Source of the DNA: Eubacterium sp. UBA3279
GTDB taxonomy: Bacteria > Bacillota > Clostridia > Lachnospirales > Lachnospiraceae
Length of the DNA stretch: 45,482 nt
Assembly: GCA_002361775.1 (NCBI GenBank)
Contig: DETV01000046.1
Span: forward strand, 1-45,482
Direction: 5' to 3'
Under the pieces are notes generated by a model. The model made no database searches, had not been told where the DNA came from, and saw only the letters and a program-made list of their open reading frames with translations. Position 1 is the stretch's first letter. Every line of letters begins with the position of its first letter. A program made the translations under genes and the position numbers. Positions 32,931 to 42,282 of the stretch are shown piece after piece.

Positions 32931-33471
32931 TATCAATGGAATTTTTTATATTTCCCTGCATTGTTGTACAGATTTTATCCACTATTTCATGATATTCTTC
33001 CTTCATGCCCTGTTTGATCCAATCCAACATGATTCCCACAAAACTATATTTATAGAATTGTGCAATAAACTCTTTATCTTCTTCTGAAATTTCTCTGCCA
33101 ACAGCCTGTTCCTGCACCACATTCCGAATCAGATTACAGGTAAGACTAAACAGATAACTCTCTATCTGTTCCCGGCTGATACAGCGATAAGCGTTTAAAA
33201 TAAACGGCTTATTTTCTAATACCGCATCAAAAATCTGCATCAGGCCTTCCTGCCAGGTGGCATACGTCTTTTTTCCCTGAAGGGCATGGCTTGCATCCTC
33301 TTTGCAGGCCCATTCCACCAGATCATAAATATCTTTAAAATGATAGTAAAAAGCCATTCTGCTGATTCCGCAATCTGAAGTAAGATCCTGAATAGTAATC
33401 TTATCCAGAGGCTTTTGCAGTAACAGCCTTTTCAGAGAAGCTTCCAGCGCCTGTTTTGTCATATTAGACAT
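32908..33471 (-). CDS. TetR/AcrR family transcriptional regulator
   Basis: The 187-aa protein has an N-terminal TetR HTH: ALEASLKRLLLQKPLDKITI, QDLTSDCGISRMAFYYHFKD, IYDLVEW. This is followed by an all-helical ligand-binding domain of the TetR_C/DhaS-like type (IDNFTKRGE end). It sits 14 nt after punA in the nucleoside operon and about 120 nt upstream of the oleate hydratase gene, with a terminator between. It could regulate either; a TACT-AA-AGTA sequence at about 32838-32847 in the oleate hydratase leader is a weak operator candidate. Confidence 0.88.
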   Translation of the reverse strand: MSNMTKQALEASLKRLLLQKPLDKITIQDLTSDCGISRMAFYYHFKDIYDLVEWACKEDASHALQGKKTYATWQEGLMQIFDAVLENKPFILNAYRCISREQIESYLFSLTCNLIRNVVQEQAVGREISEEDKEFIAQFYKYSFVGIMLDWIKQGMKEEYHEIVDKICTTMQGNIKNSIDNFTKRGE

Positions 33472-33485
33472 TGTACCGCCTCCTA

Positions 33486-34307
33486 TCAGACAGTGACAAT
33501 AATCCTGCTGATCAATTCTTTAAATTGTTTCGCAACCCGATCTGCTGTCTCCTGTACTTCCTGATGATTCAATTCTTTTTTTGACATCCCTGCCGCCAGA
33601 TTGGTAATACAGGAAATGCCGCAGATCTCCAATCCCATATGACGGGCAGCCATAGCCTCACAGGCAGTACTCATACCTACAGCATCTGCTCCCCAGCTTC
33701 GGCACATACGGATTTCCGCAGGAGTTTCATAAGCCGGCCCCGTCAACTGCACATACACTCCTTCCCGGAGAGTAATACCCATTTCTGCAGCATTTTTCCG
33801 AATGATATCCTGCATACGTGCACTGTATACCTGACTCATATCCGGAAATCTGGGTCCCAGTTCATCCAGATTTGCCCCAAGCAAAGGACTGGGAATTGCC
33901 GTGGTAATATGATCTGTGATCATCATAAAATCTCCCGGCTGGAATTTAAAATTGATGCCGCCGGCTGCATTGGTAAGAATCAGTTTTTTAGCTCCCAGCA
34001 TTCCCATAAGACGGGTCGGTAAAACCACATCACTCATAGAGTATCCTTCATAATAATGGACCCTTCCCTGCATGATTACCACAGGCGTTTTATCCACGTA
34101 ACCAAACACAAATCTTCCTTTATGACCGGGAACTGTGGAAACAGGGAATCCGTCGATTTCACTGTATTCCACTGTTGCCTCTATCTGAATATCATCTGCA
34201 TAATCTCCCAGTCCGGAACCAAGAATTAATGCTGTTTCCGGCTGGAAATCTGTTTTCTGCCTTATACTTTCTAAACATTTTATCAATTTTCCATATATCT
34301 GATTCAT
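33486..34307 (-). CDS. punA: purine nucleoside phosphorylase
   Basis: The 273-aa trimeric-type purine nucleoside phosphorylase cleaves inosine/guanosine and deoxy forms to base and (deoxy)ribose-1-phosphate. Visible are ALILGSGLGDYADDI, VPGHKGRFVFGYVDKTPVVI (phosphate-binding), QGRVHYYEGY, LTNAAGGINFKFQPGD, VYVQLTGPAYETPAEIRM (substrate Glu) and VGMSTACEAMAARHMGLEIC, then ITNLAAG with the catalytic Asn. I chose ATG at 34307 (CAGGGAGGTCAAA upstream). It follows deoB in the nucleoside operon. Confidence 0.95.
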   Translation of the reverse strand: MNQIYGKLIKCLESIRQKTDFQPETALILGSGLGDYADDIQIEATVEYSEIDGFPVSTVPGHKGRFVFGYVDKTPVVIMQGRVHYYEGYSMSDVVLPTRLMGMLGAKKLILTNAAGGINFKFQPGDFMMITDHITTAIPSPLLGANLDELGPRFPDMSQVYSARMQDIIRKNAAEMGITLREGVYVQLTGPAYETPAEIRMCRSWGADAVGMSTACEAMAARHMGLEICGISCITNLAAGMSKKELNHQEVQETADRVAKQFKELISRIIVTV

Positions 34308-34358
34308 TTTGACCTCCCTGTTGCACATTCATCTTCTATTCATTTTCCGCCATACGCT

Positions 34359-35549
34359 TTATAAGAGTTTTCTCAAAACCGAAGTTCCTATCGTTCCCTC
34401 CGGCATTTTTACACCAAAATTATCTGCCACGGTAGCTCCCACCACTGCAAACGTATCCTGTGGTTCCAAAAGACCACCCTTTTCCATTTGAGGAGAATAG
34501 GCTACAAAAGGAACATATTCCCTGGTGTGATCCGTTCCCCGATAAGTCGGATCATTTCCATGGTCTGCCGTGAGAACCAAAAGATCATCTTTTCTCAGTT
34601 TTTCCAGTAAAACTCCAAGTTTTTCATCAAATTTTTCCAGTTCTTTTCCATACCCGGTCACGTTTCTTCGATGTCCCCACAGGGCGTCAAAATCCACCAG
34701 ATTCACGAAACAGAGGCCGTAAAAATCCTCCCTGGCAATTTCTATGGTCTGCTCCATTCCATGAACGGAACTTTCTGAATGGTACGTTTTTGTAATTCCT
34801 TCTCCACTGAAAATATCATGAATTTTACCCACTCCGATAACATCCAGTCCCTTTTCCTCCAATGCGTTCAACACCGTTTTGCCACTGGGTTTCAACGCAT
34901 AATCGTGGCGATTACTGGTTCTCCGAAATTCTCCCTTTTTCTTGCCCACATAAGGCCGGGCAATCACCCGTCCTACCCGCCATTCATCTTTCAGGGTAAT
35001 CTCACGGGCAATTTCACAGCAACGGTACAGATTGTCCAGATCAAAGGTTTCCTCATTTCCGCAAATCTGTAATACAGAATCTGCCGAGGTGTAGACGATC
35101 ATGGCTCCCGTCTGAATCTCCTCTTCTCCCAATTCTTCAATAATCTCTGTGCCGCTGGCGCTTTTATTTCCTATCACTCTTTTTCCACATTGCTTCTCCA
35201 GTTCAGCAATTAATTCCGGTGGAAATCCTGTGTCTGTAAAGGTCTGAAAAGGCTTTTCTGTTTTCAGTCCCATCATTTCCCAGTGCCCGGTCATGGTATC
35301 CTTGCCGTTGCTGGCTTCCCCCAGTCTCATATACCTTCCTGCAGGATTTTGTTCTTCTCTCATATCACCGCCCCGGTGTAAATTTAACAGACCCAGCTTT
35401 TTCAAATGGGGGATTTTTAACGTTCTCATCTCGTCCAGGATATGCCCCAGAGTATCCACATTTTCATCCCCAAATTTTCCGGAATCCGGCATTGCTCCAA
35501 TCCCCAGGGAATCCAGCACAATTACAAATATTCTTTTATAATGACTCAT
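34359..35549 (-). CDS. deoB: phosphopentomutase
   Basis: The 396-aa DeoB of the alkaline-phosphatase superfamily interconverts (deoxy)ribose-1- and -5-phosphate. It has RIFVIVLDSLGIGAMPDSGKFGD (metal Asp), GKDTMTGHWEMMGL (active-site Thr region), FVNLVDFDALWGHRRN and LVLTADHGNDPTYRGTDHTREYVP (metal ligands). The ATG at 35549 has GGGGTG six bases upstream; an in-frame ATG three codons earlier is too close. It channels the sugar phosphate made by PunA and Udp toward DeoC. Confidence 0.95.
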   Translation of the reverse strand: MSHYKRIFVIVLDSLGIGAMPDSGKFGDENVDTLGHILDEMRTLKIPHLKKLGLLNLHRGGDMREEQNPAGRYMRLGEASNGKDTMTGHWEMMGLKTEKPFQTFTDTGFPPELIAELEKQCGKRVIGNKSASGTEIIEELGEEEIQTGAMIVYTSADSVLQICGNEETFDLDNLYRCCEIAREITLKDEWRVGRVIARPYVGKKKGEFRRTSNRHDYALKPSGKTVLNALEEKGLDVIGVGKIHDIFSGEGITKTYHSESSVHGMEQTIEIAREDFYGLCFVNLVDFDALWGHRRNVTGYGKELEKFDEKLGVLLEKLRKDDLLVLTADHGNDPTYRGTDHTREYVPFVAYSPQMEKGGLLEPQDTFAVVGATVADNFGVKMPEGTIGTSVLRKLL

Positions 35550-35585
35550 TTCATTCACCCCGTTTTCCCTCCGCTGTCTTTTTAC

Positions 35586-36566
35586 TTAAAATTCCTTTAC
35601 TATTCTGCGATAAATCCTGTCTTTTACGCTGTCATCTGCAAATGCTGTGGCTATACCATTTTTCATCATCTGAAAAATATCCTCCTCGCGAACATCCCAG
35701 TTTTTCTGAAGGAATTCCAGTTCTCCGGTAAGCGAAGTCCTGCTCACTGTCCGGTTATCTGTGTTCACCGAAACCAATAAACCTCTGTTCAGAAATTCTC
35801 TCACAGGATATTCCTCCAGACTTTTTACAGCCTTCGTCTGCAGATTACTGATGGGACACATTTCCACACCCACTCCGGCTTTTCCCACCATCCGCTGTAC
35901 CTGAAGATTTTCTCTCATGGCAATCCCATGACCGATCCGTCCGGCGCCGACTTCCACCGCATCCACAATATTTTGAACACTTCCACATTCTCCCGCATGA
36001 AGTGTAAAAGGCATTCCCAGTTTCTTTGTTTGCTGAAATAATTCCATAAACTGAGCCATTGGATACTGCGCCTCTGCTCCGGCCAGATCTGCCCCGCAGA
36101 CTCCCTCTCCCAAAAACTCCCGGGAAGCGCGGATCATCTTCATATTTTCTTCCTGACTGTGATGGCGCATAGCGCAGGTAATCACATTATATTCCACTCC
36201 AAAATCTCTTTTTCCTTTTTCCAACCCACGAAGCAAAGCCTCAAGAACCTTTTCTGTACTCAGTTTTTCATTCACTGACAGCAACGGTGCAAAACGTATC
36301 TCACTGTAGCACACATTTTCCAGATTCATGGTGTGTAAAATATCATAGCCCGCGCCTTCCAATCCTTCCTCCGTCTGAAGACAGGAACAGGGCAAATCAA
36401 ACTTTTCCAGATATTCTTCCAGACTTTGACACTCCATTCCCACAGACAATTCTTCTTCCTTTACCTGTCTGCGCAACATTTGTTCCAGAAACTCTCTGCT
36501 AAGGGAACCGTCCAGATGGCAGTGAAGTTCCACCTTTGGCAATTTTTTTAATTCTTCCGCAGTCAT
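35586..36566 (-). CDS. add: adenosine deaminase
   Basis: The 326-aa TIM-barrel deaminase converts (deoxy)adenosine to (deoxy)inosine, the substrate of PunA. Visible are the metal HxH in LPKVELHCHLDGSLSREFLE, MPFTLHAGECGSVQNIVDAV (catalytic His/Glu), GAGRIGHGIAMRE and VSVNTDNRTVSRTSLTGE (Asp pair region). Within the metal motif the order is the normal H-x-H-L-D-G. Length is slightly shorter than the 330-350 aa of most family members but all key residues are present. Confidence 0.93.
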   Translation of the reverse strand: MTAEELKKLPKVELHCHLDGSLSREFLEQMLRRQVKEEELSVGMECQSLEEYLEKFDLPCSCLQTEEGLEGAGYDILHTMNLENVCYSEIRFAPLLSVNEKLSTEKVLEALLRGLEKGKRDFGVEYNVITCAMRHHSQEENMKMIRASREFLGEGVCGADLAGAEAQYPMAQFMELFQQTKKLGMPFTLHAGECGSVQNIVDAVEVGAGRIGHGIAMRENLQVQRMVGKAGVGVEMCPISNLQTKAVKSLEEYPVREFLNRGLLVSVNTDNRTVSRTSLTGELEFLQKNWDVREEDIFQMMKNGIATAFADDSVKDRIYRRIVKEF

Positions 36567-36589
36567 TCCCTTCTCCTTTCTCCCCGCCT

Positions 36590-37009
36590 TCAGGCAAGGT
36601 TATCTGGTCCAAATCCCATGGGAAGTAATTCCCTCAGGGAGAATATTTTATAAGTTTCTCTGTCTTTTGCCAGAATAATCTGAAAAGAATCGGGGTTACA
36701 AAACTCCATCATCACCTGGCGGCAGACGCCACAGGGAGCCGTATAATCTGTAAGTACCCCGTTTTTTCCCCCCACAATGCAAATTGCCTGAAACTGTCTT
36801 TCTCCCTCGCTGACTGCTTTAAAAAACGCAGTTCTTTCTGCGCAGTTCGTAGGCGAATAGGCTGCATTTTCAATATTACAGCCTGTATACATTTTTCCCT
36901 CTTTCGTAAGCAGAGCTGCCCCTACCTGAAATCCGGAATAGGGCGCATAGGCAAAGGATAACTGCTCTATCGCCAGATCAATCATTTTTTGAATCTGTTT
37001 TTTCTCCAT
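36590..37009 (-). CDS. cdd: cytidine deaminase
   Basis: The 139-aa homotetrameric-type deaminase converts (deoxy)cytidine to (deoxy)uridine, feeding Udp. It has YAPYSGFQVGAALLTKEGKM, the CNIENAAYSPTNCAERTAFF segment with the catalytic Glu and zinc Cys, and APCGVCRQVMMEF with the two remaining zinc cysteines. It lies 23 nt upstream of add in the nucleoside operon. Confidence 0.95.
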   Translation of the reverse strand: MEKKQIQKMIDLAIEQLSFAYAPYSGFQVGAALLTKEGKMYTGCNIENAAYSPTNCAERTAFFKAVSEGERQFQAICIVGGKNGVLTDYTAPCGVCRQVMMEFCNPDSFQIILAKDRETYKIFSLRELLPMGFGPDNLA

Positions 37010-37055
37010 ACTATTTTCTCTCTATAACTATTTATCAATGCCGGTTTCCTGTATA

Positions 37056-37721
37056 TTAATAGCCAGATGCATCCTCCTGTCGAATCAGCTTGATAATCCT
37101 GCTGGTTCCCAGACGGTCTGCCCCCAAAGCCAAAAACTTCTCTGCATCTTCCAGAGAGGAAATTCCTCCCGCCGCTTTCATTTTTACACCCGGTCCTATA
37201 TGTTCTGAAAAAAGTTTAATATCTTCAAAGGTTGCTCCTCCCTTTGAAAAACCGGTGGAAGTTTTAATATAATCGGCTCCCGCCTTTGTTACAACGTGAC
37301 ACATCCTAATCTTCTCTTCTTCTGTGAGAAGACAAGTTTCAATAATCACCTTTAAAACTTTCTCTCCACAGATTTCTTTTAAACGGCGTATTTCTTCTTC
37401 AACTAAATCATACTTGCCATCTTTTATCCACCCAAGATTCACAACCATATCAATTTCTGAAGCGCCATTTTCCAGAGCATCCTTCGTTTCCCATTCCTTT
37501 ACCCCAGTTGTCATATATCCATTGGGAAATCCTATGACTGTACAAACCGGAAGCCTATCCTCTAAATATTCGCTGGCCTGTTTTACATAACTGGGAGGAA
37601 TACAGACAGAAGCCACCTGATATTTTACACCGTCCTCACAAATCTGACGAATTTCTTCCCATGTTGCTGTCTGCGTTAATAATGTGTGATCCACATGACA
37701 TAAAATTTCTTTGTTCTCCAT
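37056..37721 (-). CDS. deoC: deoxyribose-phosphate aldolase
   Basis: The 221-aa class I aldolase splits deoxyribose-5-phosphate to acetaldehyde and glyceraldehyde-3-phosphate. It has HVDHTLLTQTATWEEIRQIC, VCTVIGFPNGYMTTGVKEWE, LKVIIETCLLTEEEKIRMCH (first catalytic Lys) and the Schiff-base Lys in GADYIKTSTGFSKGGATFED, ending with MKAAGGISSLEDAEKFLALG and GTSRI. It starts 13 nt after udp. Within the operon it is the exit to central carbon metabolism. Confidence 0.95.
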   Translation of the reverse strand: MENKEILCHVDHTLLTQTATWEEIRQICEDGVKYQVASVCIPPSYVKQASEYLEDRLPVCTVIGFPNGYMTTGVKEWETKDALENGASEIDMVVNLGWIKDGKYDLVEEEIRRLKEICGEKVLKVIIETCLLTEEEKIRMCHVVTKAGADYIKTSTGFSKGGATFEDIKLFSEHIGPGVKMKAAGGISSLEDAEKFLALGADRLGTSRIIKLIRQEDASGY

Positions 37722-37734
37722 ATGCTTTCTCCTT

Positions 37735-38514
37735 TTATTTTTCCCTATCTTCCCGAATCAGCTTGCGGATAGCTTCTACTGCTACCTGAATCGCCATATC
37801 GGTATCATGTACTACCGGATTTTCCAACCCTAATTTTTCCCGTTCCTGATTGGCAACCACTAAAAAACAGGAACCTGCCCGCACATGAAGATAACTTGCC
37901 ACTACAAACAAAGCGGCTGATTCCATTTCAGAAGCAAGACATCCCAGCCTTTTCCATGCCTCCCATTTATTTATCAATTCATAACTCACCGGTTTTGTCT
38001 CCGGTTCATGCTGACCATAAAAAGAATCCTTGCACTGCACAACTCCTGCATGAAAAGGATATCCTTTTTGTTTTGCCGCATCCACCAGTGCATTTGTCAC
38101 CGTCAGATCTGCCACTGCCGGAAATTCCATAGGAGCAAATTCTCTGCTGGTTCCCTCCATACGGATCGCGCCTGTTGCCACCACCACATCGCCACTTTTA
38201 ACCTCCGGCTGCATTCCTCCACAAGTTCCGATTCTCACGAAAGTATCTGCTCCACAACGATATAATTCCTCCATGGCTATTGCTGCAGAGGGACCGCCGA
38301 TTCCTGTGGAAGTCACACTCACCTTCACTCCATCCAGAGTTCCTGTATAGGTTACATATTCCCGGTTATCTGCAACTAGAACCGGATTTTCAAAATACTC
38401 TGCAATTTTTGCGCACCGTTTAGGATCTCCCGGCATTATCACATAACGCCCCACTTCTCCAGGCGCCACCTGTATATGGTACAATTTGTTCGCATCTTCT
38501 GAATAATTTTTCAT
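37735..38514 (-). CDS. udp: uridine phosphorylase
   Basis: The 259-aa nucleoside phosphorylase-I family protein has VGRYVIMPGDPKRCAKIAEYF (phosphate-binding), TSTGIGGPSAAIAMEELYRC, VRIGTCGGMQPEVKSGDVVV and the substrate-binding EMESAALFVVASYL. The ATG at 38514 has AGGAGGTG eight bases upstream; a GTG four codons earlier would place the site too close. It is the first gene of the nucleoside operon; no promoter is obvious in the ~30 nt before it, so the promoter must lie in 38530-38700. Confidence 0.93.
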   Translation of the reverse strand: MKNYSEDANKLYHIQVAPGEVGRYVIMPGDPKRCAKIAEYFENPVLVADNREYVTYTGTLDGVKVSVTSTGIGGPSAAIAMEELYRCGADTFVRIGTCGGMQPEVKSGDVVVATGAIRMEGTSREFAPMEFPAVADLTVTNALVDAAKQKGYPFHAGVVQCKDSFYGQHEPETKPVSYELINKWEAWKRLGCLASEMESAALFVVASYLHVRAGSCFLVVANQEREKLGLENPVVHDTDMAIQVAVEAIRKLIREDREK

Positions 38515-38547
38515 AAAAAACACCTCCTGCTTATATTCACAATATAT

Positions 38548-38727
38548 TTATAACTGTCCAACACCCGTAAAAATATGGCCGATTCCTGCTATCCCTGAAT
38601 AGACCCATAAAAACACATGGAACATCTTACATTTTTGCAAATTCAGATGGACTGAAAACAAAGCAACCATCAAAAACCCAATCGTTCCCAGCATAAACAA
38701 ATGTCCATGCACTTTCCCAGCATTGTC
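38548..38727 (-). pseudogene. DUF2871-family membrane protein, C-terminal remnant
   Basis: Minus-strand codons from about 38727 to TAA at 38548 read VHGHLFMLGTIGFLMVALFS, then VHLNLQKCKMFHVFLWVYSG and IAGIGHIFTGVGQL. This matches the H-x-H-L-F-x-L-G and S-G-I-A-G-I-G-H pattern I associate with DUF2871 membrane proteins. The N-terminal helices are absent and a stop lies just upstream, so it is a truncated relic between the GH13 gene and the nucleoside operon. Confidence 0.6.
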
Positions 38728-38766
38728 ACTTGGCTATATCCGTTCCATTTGGTAAATTATTCCTTT

Positions 38767-40404
38767 CTATCCCAATATCACGGTTTCATATGCTCTTAAC
38801 CGGATCGCTCCTTTTTCTATCTGTGTTTCATCATAATTGGATAAAATAACTTTTTCTTCTCCCTGGATTCCGTCATAATAAAAAGCCTGATCCTCACCGG
38901 AAAAATTATGGATAATCAGCCAGGTCACATTTTCTGAACTTCTGGTGTATGCAATCACCGGCCCTTCCTTAGAACAGCACAGTGTAAAATCGCCATATAC
39001 CATCACAGGATTTTCTTTTCGAAGGGCAATAAGCTTTTGGTAAAATCGAAATACTGAGGTATCATCCTTCATCTGACTTGCGGCATTAATCTTTACATAA
39101 TTGGAGTTCACTCCCAGCCAGGGTTTATGCTCAGAAAATCCTGCATAAATGCTGTCATCCCACTGCATAGGCGTTCTGCTGTTATCTCTGCTGATACTTT
39201 GAGATTCTGCCAGTGCATCTTTTTCTGACGCCCCGTCAGCAAGCATGGTCCTATAATAGTTTTTTGTGTCAATATCATCATATTCTTCTATAGAATCATA
39301 CTGTACATTTGTCATACCCAGTTCTTCCCCCTGATAAACAAAGGGTGTTCCCGGCAAAGTATGAAGATAACAGGCCAGCATTTTGGCAGATTCCTTCCAG
39401 TACAAACCATCGTTGCCATAAAGGGATACCTGCCGCGGTTTGTCGTGATTACTGAAAAATCTTGCCCACCAGCCATCTTCCTTCAGTATCCGGTAATCTC
39501 TCTCCAGATCCTCTTTCAATTTTTCCGGTGACCAGGTCTTGATTTCTACAATGGGAGGTACAAAAGGAATCGCCATATTAAATTCTCCACTGGAGGCATT
39601 AGAATAATTTCCGGCGTCCTGCTCATTGTTAATAATAACCTCTCCCACACTCATACGACATCCGGGAACAAAAGTTTTCTCAGCCATCTCCCTGATATAA
39701 CGGTGAGTTCCTTCCAGATTTGCACAGGCAACTGTTCCGATTGTTTCCTGAAAATCTGCCCGTCCATCTAATCCCTTATCCAGATAACTGATGGCGTCTA
39801 CCCGATATCCGTCTACTCCCTTTTCATTCCAGAAACGGATAATATCAAATATCTTTTCCCTGGCCTCTTCGCACTCCCAGTTTAAATCCGGCTGCTCTTT
39901 TGCGAACAAATGAAGATAATACTGCTTCCGCTCAGGCTCATACTCCCAGGCGCTGCCTCCAAATACTGACATCCAACCATTGGGAACACCTCCATCCGGT
40001 GCGGGATCGCGCCAGATATAAAAATCACTATAGGGATTATCTTTTGATTTTTTCGACTCCTGAAACCAGATATGGCGGTCAGAAGTATGATTTAATACCA
40101 GATCCATAATCACCGCAATGCCTCTTGCATGGGCTTCATCCCGAAACTTCTCCCAGTCTTCCATGGAGCCAAATTCCTCCATAATGGAAAAATAATCAGA
40201 TATATCATAGCCATTATCCACATTTGGGGATGCATAAACTGGAGACATCCACACCCCATTTACTCCCAATTCCTTAAGATAATCCAATTTTTCAATCATT
40301 CCCTTTAAATCACCGATTCCATCCCCATTTCCATCCTTAAAACTTCTGGGATAAATCTGATAAATAACCAATTTCTTATACCAGTCTTTTTCCTGCCTCA
40401 TCAT
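38767..40404 (-). CDS. GH13 alpha-glucosidase (oligo-1,6-glucosidase type)
   Basis: The 545-aa alpha-amylase-superfamily enzyme has the GH13 conserved regions: YQIYPRSFKDGNGDGIGDLK, MDLVLNHTSD, GYRVDAISYL (nucleophile Asp), SVGEVIINN (acid/base Glu) and FFSNHDKPR. It is probably cytoplasmic, as there is no signal peptide, and hydrolyses alpha-1,6 or alpha-1,4 oligosaccharides. The catalytic-domain plan and the C-terminal beta domain (VTWLIIHNFSGEDQAFYYDG to the end) match the GH13_31 group. I favour ATG at 40404 over GTG at 40410. It stands alone with no transporter next to it. Confidence 0.93.
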   Translation of the reverse strand: MMRQEKDWYKKLVIYQIYPRSFKDGNGDGIGDLKGMIEKLDYLKELGVNGVWMSPVYASPNVDNGYDISDYFSIMEEFGSMEDWEKFRDEAHARGIAVIMDLVLNHTSDRHIWFQESKKSKDNPYSDFYIWRDPAPDGGVPNGWMSVFGGSAWEYEPERKQYYLHLFAKEQPDLNWECEEAREKIFDIIRFWNEKGVDGYRVDAISYLDKGLDGRADFQETIGTVACANLEGTHRYIREMAEKTFVPGCRMSVGEVIINNEQDAGNYSNASSGEFNMAIPFVPPIVEIKTWSPEKLKEDLERDYRILKEDGWWARFFSNHDKPRQVSLYGNDGLYWKESAKMLACYLHTLPGTPFVYQGEELGMTNVQYDSIEEYDDIDTKNYYRTMLADGASEKDALAESQSISRDNSRTPMQWDDSIYAGFSEHKPWLGVNSNYVKINAASQMKDDTSVFRFYQKLIALRKENPVMVYGDFTLCCSKEGPVIAYTRSSENVTWLIIHNFSGEDQAFYYDGIQGEEKVILSNYDETQIEKGAIRLRAYETVILG

Positions 40405-40730
40405 TTCCACTTCTCCATTTTTATTTTCATTGTAACATTCTGAAAAAAAGTCTGCAAGATAAACAACAACACACTAACCCTCATAACGGCATTTTCCTGC
40501 TTCATTTTCCTTTCCCCTGTTTATCTGATAATTATGCCATATATTTCATCCTGAACATCATTCAATATGAATGGTCGCACTTCATATCAAAATGATTTAT
40601 AATACAGAAGTCATTAAAGAAATACATTTATCAAAGAGAGAGGAAACCATGGACAGTGGTGATAGTCGTTACATTTTTAAAATAATGAAGCTGACACTTT
40701 CTGTCAGCTTCGTTTTATTATCACAACTTT
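40405..40730. other. gap between GH13 and isomerase genes
   Basis: The only clear element is the isomerase terminator at 40687-40711. A plus-strand ORF starting at 40648 after AGAGAGAGG has a plausible start but runs into the opposite-strand isomerase gene and has no coding character. A TATAAT at about 40598 lacks a convincing -35. Confidence 0.4.
40687..40711 (-). terminator. intrinsic terminator of isomerase gene
   Basis: GAAGCTGACA (40687-40696) pairs perfectly with TGTCAGCTTC (40702-40711). On the minus strand it is followed by ATTATTTT. Confidence 0.8.
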
Positions 40731-41492
40731 TTATAAGGGCATTTTCTTCAAAATTTCACGTAAACTCTGTTCAGGTTCTTGCAGTGGAAAATATTCTAAG
40801 CCTATAAAGCCATGATATCCGGCTCTTTTCAACATCTTGAGAATAGTGGGATAATGAACCTCACTGTCTGTCAACGGCTCATGGCGCCCCGGATTTCCGG
40901 CAATATGAATATGTCCAATATAATCCAGATTATCCAACATATTGGATAGCAAATTACCTTCTGTGATCTGCTGATGATACACATCAAACAATACTTTCAC
41001 TTGTGGCGAATCCACCTCTCGGATAATACCAAATGCCTCTGAGGATTCTGAAAGGAAATAACCTTTGTGATCCACCAAAACATTCAGCGGTTCCAGCACA
41101 AGTACAATCCCCTCTTTTTCCAAAATAGGAAGACATTCTTGTAATCCTTCTATAATAGAAGCCCGTTGCTGCTCCCTCCCCACCTCAGGAATCGTCTGAC
41201 CCGCCTGCGCAATCAAGGTAGAACAATTTAAAAGTTTAGCCGCACAGATAGACTCTTTTAATCCCTGTACAAATTCCTTCCGTCGCAGAGAATCATTTAA
41301 CGGTATCATGCGGGTACACATTCCAACCGCCTGTATTCCCGTTTCCTTCTGTACTTCAGCCACAGCCTCCAGATTCTGATTCTCCCAATCCCAAAATTCA
41401 AATGCGCCATACCCCAGTGAATATATTCTTCGCACAGCATCTTGAAGCGGCATTCCCTGAAACACTGCACTTGCACACACCGAATACTCCAT
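40731..41492 (-). CDS. sugar isomerase/epimerase, TIM-barrel (hydroxypyruvate isomerase-like)
   Basis: The 253-aa AP-endonuclease-2-type barrel has ASAVFQGMPLQDAVRRIYSL at the start, the metal Glu in LVLEPLNVLVDHKGYFL, Asp/His in VKVLFDVYHQQITEGNLL, HIHIAGNPGRHEPLTDSEVH and the last Glu in GFIGLEYFPLQEPEQSL. These are the four metal ligands of the xylose-isomerase-like/Hyi family. It could be hydroxypyruvate isomerase or a ketose 3-epimerase. The frl genes at 5-7 kb have no FrlC-like epimerase beside them, but this one is too far away to link. Confidence 0.85.
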   Translation of the reverse strand: MEYSVCASAVFQGMPLQDAVRRIYSLGYGAFEFWDWENQNLEAVAEVQKETGIQAVGMCTRMIPLNDSLRRKEFVQGLKESICAAKLLNCSTLIAQAGQTIPEVGREQQRASIIEGLQECLPILEKEGIVLVLEPLNVLVDHKGYFLSESSEAFGIIREVDSPQVKVLFDVYHQQITEGNLLSNMLDNLDYIGHIHIAGNPGRHEPLTDSEVHYPTILKMLKRAGYHGFIGLEYFPLQEPEQSLREILKKMPL

Positions 41493-41595
41493 AACAACCT
41501 GCCTCCTTAAGTTTTTTATCCATAATGATATTCCTTGTATTTATATTTTTCTTCCAATACCGAAGAACCAACTTCCAGGATACTGCCAAACAATC

Positions 41596-42192
41596 TCAAA
41601 TATCTTCCGGGACAAATGTTGCCTTCTCACATACGAGATAAATATTCTTATTCATTTTCTTCTCAAAATAATGCAGCAGTCTTATATTTGAATCCCACTT
41701 ATCCTGTGGATAAGAACCATATCTTTTCTTAACATCTCCCATTCTCTCTTCTATATCAAGAACTCCTTCTGCTCCCGCCAGACTATCACATAACTGAATC
41801 AGCCAATCATACTCGTCATATACGACTTTATCCAATTCAGTTTTTATAAGCATCAACTCTTCCGCTGAAACATCAAATTTTCCAACATATTCATCCACTG
41901 TATGATTATTAAACGAATGGGTCAGACAAATTTTGGCTGCCTCATCATATCCTAATGATTTCATATATGTATACCCATCTGAAACATGCCCCAGATGTCT
42001 CACTCCAAATTTTCTCCCAATATCATGCAACAATCCCAGTATAAATGCTTTCTCCGGATCCATATCTCCACATGCCCGGGCAATCTTCTCCGCACAGTGT
42101 GCGGCAGTTAAACAATGCTTTCCCCAAGACCCTGGATTGCATACTACACCATCACGAACCAACCTCATAGCCTCTTCTCTTGTTGGTAACAT
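41596..42192 (-). CDS. HD-domain phosphohydrolase
   Basis: The 198-aa protein has an HD fold: HCLTAAHCAEKIARACG (first His), FILGLLHDIGRKFGVRHLGH (HD pair) and a later VYDEYDWLIQLCDSLAGAEG (Asp). Metal ligands are complete. The function is unknown. It is read in the same direction as the sugar isomerase 103 nt downstream; an odd 16-bp hairpin lies upstream at 42283-42339. Confidence 0.85.
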   Translation of the reverse strand: MLPTREEAMRLVRDGVVCNPGSWGKHCLTAAHCAEKIARACGDMDPEKAFILGLLHDIGRKFGVRHLGHVSDGYTYMKSLGYDEAAKICLTHSFNNHTVDEYVGKFDVSAEELMLIKTELDKVVYDEYDWLIQLCDSLAGAEGVLDIEERMGDVKKRYGSYPQDKWDSNIRLLHYFEKKMNKNIYLVCEKATFVPEDI

Positions 42193-42282
42193 AACCTAAT
42201 GCTCTCCTTTACAACTTCTTTTCAATGTTATATCTCATTTGCGTTTTCGTTCCGTACCATCCATACCTGAACCAATAATACC

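Noticed and set aside
40648..40807. Small plus-strand ORF with a good-looking start
   Set aside because: It passes through the isomerase terminator and into the opposite-strand isomerase coding region without coding character.
40731..41492. FrlC epimerase for the frl-like pair
   Set aside because: The isomerase is 34 kb away and the family is broad; no specific motif links it to psicoselysine.
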